Source of the DNA: Galbula dea | Taxonomy: Eukaryota > Chordata > Aves > Piciformes > Galbulidae | Direction of reading: 5' to 3' | Length of the DNA stretch: 64,000 nucleotides | Assembly: GCA_013399015.1 (NCBI GenBank) | Contig: VWZX01001949.1 | Span: 868,001-932,000, forward strand | Part shown: piece by piece, positions 63,901 through 64,000 of the stretch | How positions within the stretch are numbered: the first letter of the stretch is position 1 | Layout: each line of letters opens with the position of its first letter | Notes under the pieces: generated by a model | Told to the model about the DNA's origin: nothing | Databases searched by the model: none | Seen by the model: only the letters and a program-made list of their open reading frames with translations | Translations under genes and position numbers: made by a program

Positions 63901-64000
63901 TCATTACACACTACCTGCTATAAAATAAATTTGTTCAGCATCTTTTCAGGAGAGTTTTACCTATATACCCTGGATAATACAAGATGTTTGATTCATGAAA
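60963..64000 (-). other. TG: Probable last intron of TG (runs off the window)
   Basis: No coding exon was recognised in these 3 kb. I looked on the minus strand for the conserved end of the cholinesterase-like domain (the WPDF and KKADC motifs) and found neither. The region is AT-rich, with no recognised repeat. Confidence 0.5.

Noticed and set aside
60963..64000. Penultimate TG exon or the nested SLA gene
   Set aside because: No cholinesterase-like domain end motifs on the minus strand and no SH2/SH3-like frames on the plus strand were found.

Overview
This window is vertebrate nuclear DNA, almost certainly from a bird. It carries many 5'-truncated CR1 LINE fragments in both orientations and one avian-type solo retroviral LTR. 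It has no recognisable mammalian SINEs, and coding exons are sparse and separated by long AT-rich introns and intergenic DNA. I cannot name the species; the LTR style hints at a neoavian bird, possibly a songbird, but that is weak.

One complete gene is present on the minus strand: CCN4 (WISP1). Its five coding exons are 32138-32185, 8793-9072, 7208-7465, 5260-5453 and 4637-4936. They join with consistent phase and GT-AG borders into a 359-residue secreted protein with signal peptide, IGFBP, VWC, TSP1 and CT cystine-knot modules and all 38 family cysteines. Intron 1 is about 23 kb. A perfect cAMP-response element and a TATA-like box lie about 160 bp upstream of the start codon. The gene ends in a short 3' untranslated region with AATAAA directly next to a CR1 copy.

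At 60847-60962, also on the minus strand, there is a candidate last coding exon of thyroglobulin (TG). It encodes an acidic Ser/Glu-rich C-terminal tail and has an AATAAA about 220 bp downstream. TG upstream of CCN4 on the same strand matches the order on human 8q24, which supports both calls. The rest of TG would lie beyond the right edge. NDRG1, the expected neighbour on the left, was not recognised.

Region by region: 1-3790 is intergenic DNA downstream of CCN4; 3791-4538 is CR1; 4579-32185 is CCN4 with CR1 pieces in intron 1 and a CpG-rich block at about 31200-31740; 32186-60618 is the TG-CCN4 intergenic region with about eight CR1 pieces and the solo LTR at 53412-53989; 60619-64000 is the 3' end and last intron of TG. 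The CCN4 protein is an extracellular Wnt-responsive matricellular signal and TG is the thyroid hormone precursor; they are neighbours by synteny, not by pathway. I saw no unknown multi-gene system here. The notable points are regulatory and structural.
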